Shown here: piece after piece, positions 44,370 through 53,752 of the stretch
Numbering within the stretch: the stretch's first letter is position 1
Layout: each line of letters starts with the position of its first letter
Source: Saprospiraceae bacterium
GTDB taxonomy: Bacteria; Bacteroidota; Bacteroidia; Chitinophagales; Saprospiraceae
NCBI GenBank assembly: GCA_020629715.1
Contig: JAHDCU010000003.1
Span: 120,879 to 184,878, forward strand
Length of the DNA stretch: 64,000 nt
Reading direction: 5' to 3'
Position numbers and translations under genes: made by a program
The notes under the pieces: model-generated
The model's database searches: none
Seen by the model: only the letters and a program-made list of their open reading frames with translations
Told to the model about the DNA's origin: nothing

Positions 44370-45389
44370 ATGATAGAGAATCTTTTTATAACTTTCGACA
44401 GGTCAAATAAAAATTCTGCTTTGAAAGAGGTTGTATTCATAAAAAAGAATGAACAAGTATGGAATGCTTTCCAAGCTCACATGAAAGGTGAAAAACTATT
44501 GAGCCCAGATGATTTAGCAGATTATTACATCCAGATCACTGATGATCTGTCATATGCCAGAACATTTTATCCAGAAAGCCAAAAACTCATTCAACATCTA
44601 AATGATCTGGCTCTACACAGTCACCAACAAATATTTAAAAATAAAAAAGAAGAATCTTCTAGAATTCTAGATTTTTGGAAATACGAAGTACCTATAGCTA
44701 TTTATAAGAGCCATAAAGAGATTTTGTATTCTCTGATGATATTTTTGATTTCAATTAGTATCGGCGTTGTGTCTACGATGATATACGAAGATTTTCCAAG
44801 GGATATACTCGGAGATGGATACATAAATATGACTCTAGAAAATATAGAATCTGGAGACCCAATGGGAGTCTATGGTTCAAGTGATCAAGGGTCTATGTTT
44901 TTTGCCATCGGTAGCAATAATCTGAGAGTATCACTTTTAGCATATGCCGTAGGTATTTTAGGTTCGATATTTACTGGATTTATATTATTTACCAATGGAG
45001 TTATGGTAGGTGCTTTCTTATGGTTTTTTGTCCAAAAGGGAATCGGTTGGTTAGCTATTTCTACCATATTCATACATGGATCTTTGGAGTTATCTGAAAT
45101 AGTCATCGTAGGGGGTGCAGGTCTGGTACTAGGTAATAGTTATTTATTTCCAGGTACTTATACACGTAAAGATTCTCTGATAGAAGGAGCAAAACGCAGT
45201 TTAAAAATAGTGATTGGATCGGCACCAATTGTGATTGTCGCTGCACTCATAGAAAGTGTATTGACTAGAGAATATATGGCCTTGGGTAGTATAGGAAGAC
45301 TCATTATTATCACTGCTTCGTTCGCTTATATCTATTGGTATTATTACCATCTACCGCGAGAAGTTGCCTATAACATGGGGCATGAATAA
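44370..45389 (+). CDS. Stage II sporulation protein M-like membrane protein
   Basis: A 339-residue membrane protein of the SpoIIM family. The N-terminal 110 residues are soluble (EVVFIKKNEQVWNAFQAHM), and helices follow from about residue 120, including ISISIGVVSTMIYEDFP and NNLRVSLLAYAVGILGSIFTGFILFTNG, with the family-type loop GSLELSEIVIVGGAGLVLG. The organism shows no sporulation genes here; in Bacteroidota such genes head MoxR/DUF58 operons. The stop overlaps the next start by eight bases. Function in this setting is unknown. Confidence 0.88.
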   Translation: MIENLFITFDRSNKNSALKEVVFIKKNEQVWNAFQAHMKGEKLLSPDDLADYYIQITDDLSYARTFYPESQKLIQHLNDLALHSHQQIFKNKKEESSRILDFWKYEVPIAIYKSHKEILYSLMIFLISISIGVVSTMIYEDFPRDILGDGYINMTLENIESGDPMGVYGSSDQGSMFFAIGSNNLRVSLLAYAVGILGSIFTGFILFTNGVMVGAFLWFFVQKGIGWLAISTIFIHGSLELSEIVIVGGAGLVLGNSYLFPGTYTRKDSLIEGAKRSLKIVIGSAPIVIVAALIESVLTREYMALGSIGRLIIITASFAYIYWYYYHLPREVAYNMGHE

Positions 45390-46329
45390 TCGGTTCATTA
45401 TCAATAAGATCAGGACATTCAACGAATGCATGTCCGATGGCATACGGCTCATCAAGAGTAATGGTAATACTTTTATCAATTCTTTTTTAAACATTGTTCT
45501 TCCTATAATTTTGGCAGTTAGTTTATTTCAGATATTGTATCAAATGTATACGCTAGCAGAGCTTAGCAATAGTGACAACAACAGTCTTGATACTTGGGGA
45601 AGTCAATGGGGAGAAAGCATCCTAATCAATATTGGGATCATTATCGTAGTGATGTCTCTCATTATGCCATTATTTATACATATGGCTAGCCTCTATAAAA
45701 ACAAGGATAATCAAGCTATAAATTTTGATGAACTAAAACAATCTTTCAGATCATCTTATCTCAAAAGCTTCTTAAGTAGCTTTTGCACGTTAGTGATGAT
45801 CTACTTACCTGTTATTTTAGGCCTACTATGTTTTTGGATCGGAATAGGCCTAGGCATGATCATGAGCTTTATTGGTTTCCTTTGGAGTGTATACTTATAT
45901 GTCACATTTATCTTTACACCGTTTATTCAGTTTGATCAGCAGCTATCTTGGCTAGTATCACTCCAAAAAGCAACTGAGCTTAGCAGAGGTCAAAAGGGTG
46001 ATCTTTTTGGACTTATATTAGTAGTACATTTATTAGCTTGGTTTTTAAGTGTAATATTTTCTCTTCCATCCATATGGGTGACTGGATTTGTGACGTTTAC
46101 GACGGAATATGCCGATGATGCTCAAAAGACCATTGAAAATATCCTACTCGGTGCCACTACCTTATTTGCAGTCTTGGGTAGCGTATTTTCTAAATTATAT
46201 ATCACCAGTGTCCTTACTGTCAAATACTTTGATCTAGATGAACGCTTGGATGGTAAAAGCCTTAGAGAACGCATTGCTAACATCAACTTAGAGCCAGAAA
46301 AGCTCTTTGAAAATGAAGGTGAATATTGA
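45382..46329 (+). CDS. Multi-pass membrane protein of the MoxR operon
   Basis: A 315-residue protein with about six hydrophobic segments (VLPIILAVSLFQILYQMY, IGIIIVVMSLIMPLFIHMAS, FLSSFCTLVMIYLPVILGLL and others). The ATG at 45382 overlaps the SpoIIM gene by eight bases and is the right start; an upstream ATG at 45364 would overlap more and adds no sense. No known domain was recognised with certainty, though similar DUF4013-like proteins hold this place in other Bacteroidota operons. Function unknown. Confidence 0.72.
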   Translation: MNNRFIINKIRTFNECMSDGIRLIKSNGNTFINSFLNIVLPIILAVSLFQILYQMYTLAELSNSDNNSLDTWGSQWGESILINIGIIIVVMSLIMPLFIHMASLYKNKDNQAINFDELKQSFRSSYLKSFLSSFCTLVMIYLPVILGLLCFWIGIGLGMIMSFIGFLWSVYLYVTFIFTPFIQFDQQLSWLVSLQKATELSRGQKGDLFGLILVVHLLAWFLSVIFSLPSIWVTGFVTFTTEYADDAQKTIENILLGATTLFAVLGSVFSKLYITSVLTVKYFDLDERLDGKSLRERIANINLEPEKLFENEGEY

Positions 46330-47051
46330 ATAGGTCCTATATTATATTATCCTTTCTCCTTGGGAGCTTTACTATTTGCTATAGTCAGAGTTTTATTGAC
46401 ACGTCCATAATTCAAACTACGCAATTAGAAGAGAGAACTTTTGATCAAAATCGATTAGATCAACAACGATCTCAGTCAAGATTTGACTACTCCGATAGTC
46501 CCGAATTCACGAGTTCGTTTATTGAAGACTGGATATTGAAGATGATGCGAAAATTTAAACCCGACTACCAACCAAATCTCAATCGATGGAGAGCATTCTT
46601 TAGAGGTTTTCAGTGGTTATTGGGGCTATCCATTATAGTTTTTATTGTATATCTTATTACTAAAGGGAAACTTCAATGGTTATTTAAAAAAGTAGAAAAA
46701 CCATCGGCCCCCACTATAGAGCCAGAAGTAGTCGACGAATCTAGCAATAAAGACTATTTACATCAGCTGCTTCGTCAAGCAGAACAAAAACAGCAATACA
46801 GAATGGCACTACGATTGCGCTTTTTGATCATGCTCCATGAGCTAGAACAAAAAGGAGCTATCAATATCAAACCTGAAAAAACCAACCAACAATATCTTAC
46901 AGAACTACGAACTCAGTCCAACTATAAAAACATAAAAGAAGCCTTCAAGATATATGAATATTGTTGGTATGGCCTATTTGATATTGTATCAGAAACAGAA
47001 TATCGACGACTGGCATCTTATTTTGGGCTAAATACGATAAAGGATGTCTAG
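46326..47051 (+). CDS. DUF4129 protein with TTG start
   Basis: A 241-residue protein of the MoxR operon. Translation most likely begins at the TTG at 46326, because it places a signal peptide (NRSYIILSFLLGSFTICYSQ) at the start and overlaps the previous stop by four bases; no ATG lies before the signal. A membrane helix is at about 92-112 (FRGFQWLLGLSIIVFIVYLI) and the C-terminal domain (about 150-235) with YRMALRLRFLIMLHELEQKG fits DUF4129. It probably acts in the envelope with the other operon members. The next gene starts eight bases before its end. Confidence 0.82.
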   Translation: MNRSYIILSFLLGSFTICYSQSFIDTSIIQTTQLEERTFDQNRLDQQRSQSRFDYSDSPEFTSSFIEDWILKMMRKFKPDYQPNLNRWRAFFRGFQWLLGLSIIVFIVYLITKGKLQWLFKKVEKPSAPTIEPEVVDESSNKDYLHQLLRQAEQKQQYRMALRLRFLIMLHELEQKGAINIKPEKTNQQYLTELRTQSNYKNIKEAFKIYEYCWYGLFDIVSETEYRRLASYFGLNTIKDV

Positions 47052-48252
47052 TCAGTCAGGTAAAAATATCATCCGAATTGCCCTGTTTGCTTTTCTCTTT
47101 ATCATAGGAATTGCATTATTCCCTAAACCACTGAAATGGGATGAACACTATGGAAAATCTATCAAAGAACCCTATGGTAGCAGCTATCTTTTTGAAAATT
47201 TAGATGAGATCTTTCATCATACTATTAGTACAAATCAAAGCAGTTTCTACGAGCGATTTAATACCACTAATAATAATAGCGCAAAAGAGGATGAGTCTCA
47301 AAATCTAATCGTCATAACCAAGTCGTTAGATTTAGATACACTAGACTATACCCGTTTGCTGGACTTCGTATCACGAGGTAATCATTGTTTTGTCGCAAGT
47401 AATTATTTCGATTATCGACTTTTGGATACCCTTAGAATAGATATGGACTATGACCATAGTTATAACTCAGACTTGAGAGATCTCAAGACAGAATTATTAC
47501 CAAAATATGAGCGGAATGAAGATGTATATGAATTTAAAAAAACACAATTCCCGAGAAGCTTAACTTATCCTGATACTATGTCCGTCATAGAGCCCATATC
47601 TAGAATAGTTGGGCAAGACACTTCTTATAATTATGTTAAAATACCCTACGGAGACGGTGTTTTTTATCTGCACAGTAGTCCTATCATTTTCACTAATTAC
47701 AATCTACTCAAACCCAATCAATCGGATTATATAGCTGCTTGTTTGGGTCAATTACCTGATCAAACCACTATATGGGATGAGTACTACAAGCCCAATGCAA
47801 ACCGTGGAGGTGGAAATCAACTTCACGTCATACTACGCTATACAGAAGTGAGATGGGCATACTGGTGTCTGCTTTCTCTTATGTTGCTCTACCTATTGTT
47901 TAAAACAAAGCGAACTCAACGAGCTATACCGATATTAGCACCGCATAAAAATCAGAATAAAATATTTATCGAAACTATGGGTGGATTGCACCAAAACCAT
48001 AGTTCTAATAAAGAAATTGCTAAAAAGAAAATTAAGATTTTTAGGGACTACATTGCCCTTAAGCATGGCGTTCATGATCTTGCTCCAGATGATGATTCGA
48101 TGGAGTTATTGGCTAAAAAATCAGGTCATGATATCGACCTAATCAAGCGACTCAGGCTACTTATCTATCGGGCTGAGCACGAAACTTTTATGAGTAATGA
48201 AATACTACTTTTTCTGAACTCTTCTATTAATGAATTTTATAGACGATCATAA
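47044..48252 (+). CDS. DUF4350 membrane-anchored protein
   Basis: A 402-residue protein with an N-terminal membrane helix (IALFAFLFIIGIALFPKP, about 10-28), a periplasmic-type globular domain with PYGSSYLFENLDEIF and NLIVITKSLDLDTLDY, and a second helix near 280 (WAYWCLLSLMLLYLLFKT). The cytoplasmic tail (about 290-402) is helical and ends RRS. This fits the DUF4350 family, always found with MoxR and DUF58 genes. It lies 9 bases before the MoxR gene. Function unknown. Confidence 0.82.
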   Translation: MSSQSGKNIIRIALFAFLFIIGIALFPKPLKWDEHYGKSIKEPYGSSYLFENLDEIFHHTISTNQSSFYERFNTTNNNSAKEDESQNLIVITKSLDLDTLDYTRLLDFVSRGNHCFVASNYFDYRLLDTLRIDMDYDHSYNSDLRDLKTELLPKYERNEDVYEFKKTQFPRSLTYPDTMSVIEPISRIVGQDTSYNYVKIPYGDGVFYLHSSPIIFTNYNLLKPNQSDYIAACLGQLPDQTTIWDEYYKPNANRGGGNQLHVILRYTEVRWAYWCLLSLMLLYLLFKTKRTQRAIPILAPHKNQNKIFIETMGGLHQNHSSNKEIAKKKIKIFRDYIALKHGVHDLAPDDDSMELLAKKSGHDIDLIKRLRLLIYRAEHETFMSNEILLFLNSSINEFYRRS

Positions 48253-48261
48253 ATCAATATT

Positions 48262-49236
48262 ATGAGTGAAATTTTTGAAAACCGAATCGACCTAAGTGCT
48301 GTAGAACAGTCTATTGAAGAACTTAAAACTGAGGTTGCTAAAGTCATCGTAGGACAAGACCACATGGTAGAGCTGCTCATCAGTGCCCTGATCTCGAAAG
48401 GCCATGTACTCATAGAAGGCTTCCCTGGACTTGCAAAAACTCTAACATCTAAAGTACTTGCGAGATGCATACAGGCTGACTTTAAGAGGATACAATTTAC
48501 GCCTGACCTTATGCCTTCTGATGTTGTGGGTACGAGTGTATTCAATTTCAAAAATTCTGAATTTGATTTTAAGGCAGGACCAATTTTTAGCAATATAGTG
48601 CTCATAGATGAGATCAATCGTGCCCCAGCTAAAACTCAAGCTTCACTATTTGAAGTCATGGAAGAACGCCAAGTGACCGTTGACGGTACCACATATAAGA
48701 TGGAGGCACCTTTTCAAATCATTGCGACTCAAAACCCCATTGACATGGAAGGTACTTATCGACTTCCTGAAGCTCAGATGGATCGATTCTTTTACAAAAT
48801 CAATGTAGACTTCCCTTCTGAAGAAAACGAAATCAGTATCCTCAAAGAGCATCATGCTGGTAGAGCTTCACTGGCTTTAGATGAGATCAAAACTATTATC
48901 AAGAAGAAGAAAATAGAAAATCACCATAAGCTTCTTAGCGAAATACGCGTAGAAGAAAAACTTATCCAATATATCGTGCAGATCGTACAAATGACGCGAA
49001 ACTATAGAGATATCAGTATTGGCGCATCACCAAGGGCATCGATCAATATTCTGACTGGTGCCAAGTCTATCGCTCTCATTAGAGGTAGAGATTTTATCAC
49101 GCCTGATGATATACATACTGTACTTGACCCAGTGCTCAATCATAGGATTAGCCTAAGTCCAGAGCGAGAGCTAGAGGGCGCCACAGTGCAAAATGTAATT
49201 AACGAAATGCTCAAAACCATCGAAATACCTCGATAG
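48262..49236 (+). CDS. MoxR-type AAA ATPase
   Basis: A 324-residue AAA+ ATPase. The Walker A is GFPGLAKT, the Walker B IVLIDEINRAPAK, the sensor 1 region ATQNPIDMEGTYRLPEAQMDRF, and the lid helices end DFITPDDIHTVLDPVL. MoxR ATPases act as chaperones that help assemble or activate protein complexes, often with VWA-domain or DUF58 partners. It lies in an operon of six genes starting with SpoIIM, three bases before DUF58, and probably works on those envelope proteins. Confidence 0.94.
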   Translation: MSEIFENRIDLSAVEQSIEELKTEVAKVIVGQDHMVELLISALISKGHVLIEGFPGLAKTLTSKVLARCIQADFKRIQFTPDLMPSDVVGTSVFNFKNSEFDFKAGPIFSNIVLIDEINRAPAKTQASLFEVMEERQVTVDGTTYKMEAPFQIIATQNPIDMEGTYRLPEAQMDRFFYKINVDFPSEENEISILKEHHAGRASLALDEIKTIIKKKKIENHHKLLSEIRVEEKLIQYIVQIVQMTRNYRDISIGASPRASINILTGAKSIALIRGRDFITPDDIHTVLDPVLNHRISLSPERELEGATVQNVINEMLKTIEIPR

Positions 49237-49239
49237 TAC

Positions 49240-50571
49240 ATGAAATGGTGGCGAAATATATTTTTAAGCAGTAGATTTTACTGGATTGCTGTGGCAATTA
49301 TCATTCTCTTTTTGTTGTCCTATGCACTAGGACCTTTAGCATTTTTTGTAGCAAAAGGAGCATTGATCATGCTAAGTCTAGGCGTCATCGTAGACTATAT
49401 CAGCCTATACCGTCGAGATGGAATCATGGCTGACAGAATATTGCCAAAGCGATTTTCTAATGGTGATGAAAATCCGATATTTATCAACTTACGTAACAAC
49501 TATGCTTTCAAATCAAGTCTGATTATTATTGATGAGCTGCCTTTTCAGTTTCAAGCCAGAGATAATCAATGGAACATGGATCTGACAAGTAATAAAGAGT
49601 CTACCATCAAATATAATCTCCGTCCTACTAAGCGAGGTGAGTACGTATTTGGAAATCTCAATGTACTATGCTCAACGCCCTTAGATCTGATCCAACGGAG
49701 ATTTCAATTTGCCAAAGAAGCCTCTGTCCCTACCTTCCCATCATTCTTACAGATGCGTAAGTACGAGTTAGCTGCCTTTAGCTACAAACTCAACAATCTA
49801 GGTGTAAAGCGTATCAGACGTTTAGGTAACACCATGGAATTTGAACAAATCAAAGAGTATGTAATCGGTGATGACCCCAGAAATATCAATTGGAAGGCTA
49901 CCGCTCGACGCAATGATCTAATGATCAATCAATATGTCGATGAAAAGTCTCAAGAGATGTTTTGCATTATCGATAAAGGCCGATTGATGAAATCACCGTT
50001 TGATGGTCTAAGCCTATTAGATTATGCAATCAATGCCAGTCTTGTACTCTCTAATATTGGTATCAAAAAAGAAGATAAAGCTGGATTGGTCACCTTTAGC
50101 CACAAGCTCAGCAGCTTTTTGCCAGCCAGTAAGCGCAGTGATCAGATCTTGAAAATACAAGAGATACTCTACAATCAAAAAACCAAATATTTAGATGCCA
50201 ATTATGAGTTATTAAGTACCTATCTCAGCAGAAAACTTACACAACGTAGTTTGCTATTTCTATTCACTAATTTTGAAACATTCAACTCCTTTAAGCGACA
50301 GTTGTCATACTTTCAATTGCTGAAAAGAAAGCACCTCTTGATCATAGTCTTTTTCAGAAATACAGGTATCAAAGAACTCATCAACTCAGATCCAACAACC
50401 GTAGATCAAACCTATAGCCAAATCATGGCAGAAAAACATGAGTACGAGAAAGAACTGATTGTAAGGGAACTCAAAAAACATGGCATCCATGCTATACTGA
50501 CGACTCCTAAAAACTTGAGTATTGATTCTATAAATCGGTATTTGGAGATGAAGGCTTTGGGTTTGTTTTAA
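49240..50571 (+). CDS. DUF58 protein
   Basis: A 443-residue protein with two N-terminal membrane helices (WIAVAIIILFLLSYALGPL and FFVAKGALIMLSLG) and a DUF58 domain. The family core is RLGNTMEFEQIKEYVIGDDP then INWKATARRNDLMINQYVDE, followed by a VWA-like fold (MFCIIDKGRLM). It follows the MoxR gene by three bases and is the last gene of the operon. DUF58 proteins are thought to be clients or partners of the MoxR ATPase; function in this organism is unknown. Confidence 0.92.
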   Translation: MKWWRNIFLSSRFYWIAVAIIILFLLSYALGPLAFFVAKGALIMLSLGVIVDYISLYRRDGIMADRILPKRFSNGDENPIFINLRNNYAFKSSLIIIDELPFQFQARDNQWNMDLTSNKESTIKYNLRPTKRGEYVFGNLNVLCSTPLDLIQRRFQFAKEASVPTFPSFLQMRKYELAAFSYKLNNLGVKRIRRLGNTMEFEQIKEYVIGDDPRNINWKATARRNDLMINQYVDEKSQEMFCIIDKGRLMKSPFDGLSLLDYAINASLVLSNIGIKKEDKAGLVTFSHKLSSFLPASKRSDQILKIQEILYNQKTKYLDANYELLSTYLSRKLTQRSLLFLFTNFETFNSFKRQLSYFQLLKRKHLLIIVFFRNTGIKELINSDPTTVDQTYSQIMAEKHEYEKELIVRELKKHGIHAILTTPKNLSIDSINRYLEMKALGLF

Positions 50572-50648
50572 TTTTGAACCATAGAGGCATCCGCCAAGGG
50601 CTAGACATATCAAGTATTAAAGGGGGTTATAAGTACAGTTTTTCTTCA

Positions 50649-50730
50649 ACCACAGAGTTCACCGAGAACACCGAGGAGTTTTTAAGGCAAAACATACTGG
50701 CAACTAGTCCACTGACAACTGGCAACTATC
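50649..50730. repeat. Degenerate noncoding repeat, copy 2
   Basis: CCACAGAG, CACCGAG and ACACCGAG blocks (50650-50678) are followed by ACTAGT and ACTGACAACTGGCAACT (50703-50727). The order and words match 14234-14345 on the other strand. It lies in the gap between the DUF58 and queE genes. Confidence 0.5.
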
Positions 50731-50735
50731 AAGAC

Positions 50736-51362
50736 CTACTCTATCCCAATATACTTATGACCTTGGATGGAGAGTCGCCATTTGGGGTTTTCTTTGCAAA
50801 AAGCTACTGCTTTAAAAGTATTTACTTCTTGATCAGGACCATCCATGGGTTGCAAGAGGAAGTGATCAAAATCCATACTTTCAAATTGCTTGGGGTCTTG
50901 TGCTTGAGGATATACCACTTTTACTTCATTCCCTTTGGTAACGAGTATATCGGTATTAGCCTTCGGGGACATACAGATCCAGTCAATACCATCAGCAAGT
51001 GCTATCGTTCCATTAGTTTCAATTGCTATATACCAATCTGATGCTTTAAGGGCTTTAATGAGATTAGAATCCAACTGCAATGCAGGCTCACCGCCAGTAC
51101 ATACTACGTACTTATATTGCGGATCGCTAGGTGCCCATAGATCGTCCAAAACTTGGACTAATGCTTCTGCCTCGTATTTGCCACCCAGATGACCATCCGT
51201 TCCCCAGAAGTTGGTATCACAGAATTGACATATCGCTTTATGTCGATCTTCTTCACGACCAGTCCATAGATTGCAACCACTAAACCGGAGAAAAATGGCC
51301 GGTCGACCAGCATGAATTCCTTCTCCCTGTAGGGTATAATATATTTCTTTTACGCTGTACAA
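50736..51362 (-). CDS. queE: 7-carboxy-7-deazaguanine synthase
   Basis: A 208-residue radical SAM enzyme that makes 7-carboxy-7-deazaguanine, a step in queuosine synthesis. The FeS-cluster Cys are 30, 45 and 48, giving the CX14CX2C spacing of this family (FSGCNLWTGREED, CQFCDTNFWG). The VCTGGEPALQLD segment is the usual radical-SAM GGE motif, and IETNGT and SPKAN follow. The other queuosine genes are not in the window. It converges on DUF58. Confidence 0.94.
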   Translation of the reverse strand: MYSVKEIYYTLQGEGIHAGRPAIFLRFSGCNLWTGREEDRHKAICQFCDTNFWGTDGHLGGKYEAEALVQVLDDLWAPSDPQYKYVVCTGGEPALQLDSNLIKALKASDWYIAIETNGTIALADGIDWICMSPKANTDILVTKGNEVKVVYPQAQDPKQFESMDFDHFLLQPMDGPDQEVNTFKAVAFCKENPKWRLSIQGHKYIGIE

Positions 51363-51396
51363 GATGCTGCAAAAGTACGTTGATAATTTGGGCTTT

Positions 51397-51783
51397 TTAC
51401 GATGAAATTATAGCCGTCGCTTCAATCTCGACTTTCATCTCCTTACTTACTAATCCAGATACCTCGAGCATGGTACTAGCCGGCCTGATATCCTTAAAAA
51501 CTTTACCATGTGCTCGACCTACAGCTTCCCAATCATTGATATCAGTAACATAGACTCTAGTTCTCACCACATCATGTATACTTCCTCCTAGACCTTTGAT
51601 AGCTTGCTCAATTATATCCAAAATAACACGGGTCTGTGCTCCGGCATCATTAGGATGCACAAGTTCACCATCGATTACTGCTGTGGTGCCAGCTACTTCG
51701 ATTGTATTACCTACGCGAACTGCTCTGCTATATCCTACTATGGATTCCCAAGGTGCTCCCGAAGAGTAGTTTTTTCTTTTCAT
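51397..51783 (-). CDS. RidA family protein
   Basis: A 128-residue protein of the RidA/YjgF family, which hydrolyses reactive enamine/imine intermediates. The core GYSRAVRVGNTIEVAGTTAV and RTRVYVTDINDWEAVGRAHG, with RPASTMLEVSGLV and VEIEATAI, is complete. The Arg of RPAS and Glu near the end fit the active site seen in the broad family. The subgroup is not the strict RidA, so the exact substrate is uncertain. It is 34 bases upstream of queE on the same strand. Confidence 0.9.
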   Translation of the reverse strand: MKRKNYSSGAPWESIVGYSRAVRVGNTIEVAGTTAVIDGELVHPNDAGAQTRVILDIIEQAIKGLGGSIHDVVRTRVYVTDINDWEAVGRAHGKVFKDIRPASTMLEVSGLVSKEMKVEIEATAIISS

Positions 51784-51832
51784 TGATTTAATTTACTTTC
51801 TTATACATTGATCAAAAAGCTTAAGAGTCTTC

Positions 51833-51900
51833 TCCTTTTTTCTTGATAAAAAAGAAGCAAAAAATCAAGGCTGAATTCATTTCTTAACGCTACAAGAAAT
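51833..51900. repeat. A-rich inverted-repeat element
   Basis: CTTGAT (51842-51847) and ATCAAG (51864-51869) flank an A-rich spacer, preceded by a run of T. I recall very similar A-rich CTTGAT/ATCAAG sequences in other Bacteroidota intergenic regions, but no second copy was seen here. The rest of the 260-base gap (51784-52043) has no recognised feature. Confidence 0.35.
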
Positions 51901-52043
51901 CAATCTAACCTAAAGAAAATAAACTCATACGCCTTCGACTATTCAAACAGTATTTTCTTTTAAACGGTTATATTAATCCCTTTCCACTAAAATGAATAAG
52001 GCCGATGACGAAGGTCGAAACCATTATATTTTAAATCACATGT

Positions 52044-53327
52044 TTAGTTTTCTTTCATCCATCGATCAAGAGTAGTCTTTACACTAGCTTTTTGATCATC
52101 CGTCATATACTTGATCCTGGCTTCGCCATGATCAGCTCCTTCTAAGAAAAACCATAACGCATCTCGATCTTTATTTTCAGGGACCGCAGTAGACGACCAT
52201 GTATCATCAGCACCATTGATATAAATAAATCGATCTCCATGATCTTGAATCCACTCATAAGTCATCTTAGCTAAGGTATTATCGAACTCTAATTTCATTT
52301 TATTCGGTGCAAATATGGCTGACGGATTAGGGTCAGTAGGAAGTGCTTTAAGCAAGTCTTTGAAATCTCTAGTATTGTAACTGTAGTATCCCATCTCATC
52401 TCCCGCTTGATAATAATGTGAAGCATATCGCTCCATATCACGATCACTGAAAAAAGAAATACCCGAGACATCCAAAAAGTGATTAAGATGAGTGGCTACT
52501 GAAGCATCTACAGATGGTATCTCTTCGCATACTCCACCCCACTGCCAAAACGAAAATGGATACTCCAACACTGCATATTCAAAGGCTTGCTCTGGTGACA
52601 AATAACTAAACTCTAGATTGGCACCTTTCGAGTACCATCGTAGATTATTCAACACCTCATCTCTATTTTCTAGTAGCTTAACTTGCACATTGTATATATC
52701 CTTTCTACACTTCTTTGACCCTTTATGATCCAAGAAGTCGTAGATTCTTTTTTCTTCTCGTTCGAGGTTGAGTGGTGCTACATAAGGTACGGATGCAACG
52801 ACATCATCTGGATAGAAATATCGATAGTAAATCGTGGTCTGTCCACCTTTACTGATACCTGTACTGATCCAGTCGCTCTTATAAATCTGATTAAATAACT
52901 CGTTGATACGATGATAATCAGCTGTGGCTTGCTCCAAATTCAAGTATTCATACTCAAGCGAATCTGGCATACTTGCTCCATAAAATCGATGCTCGACATC
53001 AATCTGATTGCCTTGTACAAGGTCTGTCAACTCGTACAATCTATTTCTTGGTCGCTGGTATCCTTCAGTGATAATTACTGTAGGAGCGGAAATATCTCGA
53101 TGTGATAAAAAAGCTCTTTGATAAAAATGACCTTTCTCAGGATTATTGTGATCGATGGGTTGTTTGATTCTCAGTTCATAAGCCTCACCGTAGCCATCTG
53201 GTGTTTCAATTTGCTGAAACGAAACTCCTTCCAAGTCAAACAATTGAACTGCCAAATCACTTTGCGCCGATATCGAAATGACCGTACAGATTGTAACTAG
53301 ACATGTTGTGATTACGTTATACTTCAT
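52044..53327 (-). CDS. Secreted S37-like (PS-10) peptidase
   Basis: A 427-residue secreted enzyme with a signal peptide (1-21, ending SAQ). The alpha/beta-hydrolase nucleophile motif is STGISKGGQ with Ser159, the GxSKGG form typical of the S37/PS-10 peptidases and tripeptidyl aminopeptidases; the usual following segment YFYPDDVVASVPYVAPL is present. The His is likely in GADHGEARIK near the end. It probably clips peptides in the periplasm or outside the cell. It has no operon partner. Confidence 0.83.
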   Translation of the reverse strand: MKYNVITTCLVTICTVISISAQSDLAVQLFDLEGVSFQQIETPDGYGEAYELRIKQPIDHNNPEKGHFYQRAFLSHRDISAPTVIITEGYQRPRNRLYELTDLVQGNQIDVEHRFYGASMPDSLEYEYLNLEQATADYHRINELFNQIYKSDWISTGISKGGQTTIYYRYFYPDDVVASVPYVAPLNLEREEKRIYDFLDHKGSKKCRKDIYNVQVKLLENRDEVLNNLRWYSKGANLEFSYLSPEQAFEYAVLEYPFSFWQWGGVCEEIPSVDASVATHLNHFLDVSGISFFSDRDMERYASHYYQAGDEMGYYSYNTRDFKDLLKALPTDPNPSAIFAPNKMKLEFDNTLAKMTYEWIQDHGDRFIYINGADDTWSSTAVPENKDRDALWFFLEGADHGEARIKYMTDDQKASVKTTLDRWMKEN

Positions 53328-53431
53328 GAAGCTAAAGTACTAAAGTCGAAGAATATCTGTCGAGCTTTCTTATTTTTGATGAGATTTGATTCTTCCAAAT
53401 AGACTATCTAACAGAATTACAACAGTAACCC

Positions 53432-53752
53432 ATGAAGGTAAAATATAGAATGACTCCCTTTGCTAGATTTTTGATCTTTATGATCTTCTTTACTCCAATT
53501 GCATATTTAGGGTTACAATACTATCAAGGTGAGGACGGTCTGCAAAAGGCAAAAGACTTAATTGGATGGGATAGTTCGTCCGCAAAAGAAACAACTTCAG
53601 AAACTACAAAATCTACCAATAGTGGCATTTCCAAAGATCGTTTCGGTATCAATGAATCTACTGCTGATCAAATAAAGAGTAAAGAACGAGAGATCAAAGA
53701 GTTAGAGCAGCGGATAAGACAGTTGAAAAGAGAGATTGAAGGGTTGAAGTGA
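53432..53752 (+). CDS. Small membrane protein with coiled coil
   Basis: A 106-residue protein with one membrane helix (FLIFMIFFTPIAYLGLQYY, about 13-31) and a C-terminal coiled coil (KERELKELEQRIRQLKR-like heptads, 85-106). The middle is Ser/Thr/Lys-rich and probably flexible. No family is recognised. Its stop is directly followed by the stop of the convergent alpha/beta hydrolase gene, with no gap. Confidence 0.6.
   Translation: MKVKYRMTPFARFLIFMIFFTPIAYLGLQYYQGEDGLQKAKDLIGWDSSSAKETTSETTKSTNSGISKDRFGINESTADQIKSKEREIKELEQRIRQLKREIEGLK

Noticed and set aside
45364..45381. Upstream ATG for the third gene of the MoxR operon
   Set aside because: The six extra residues lie inside the SpoIIM gene end and do not improve the protein; the ATG at 45382 is enough.
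50574..51041. Plus-strand frame of 155 codons between DUF58 and queE
   Set aside because: It runs through the noncoding repeat and then antisense to queE, and its product looks like no known protein.
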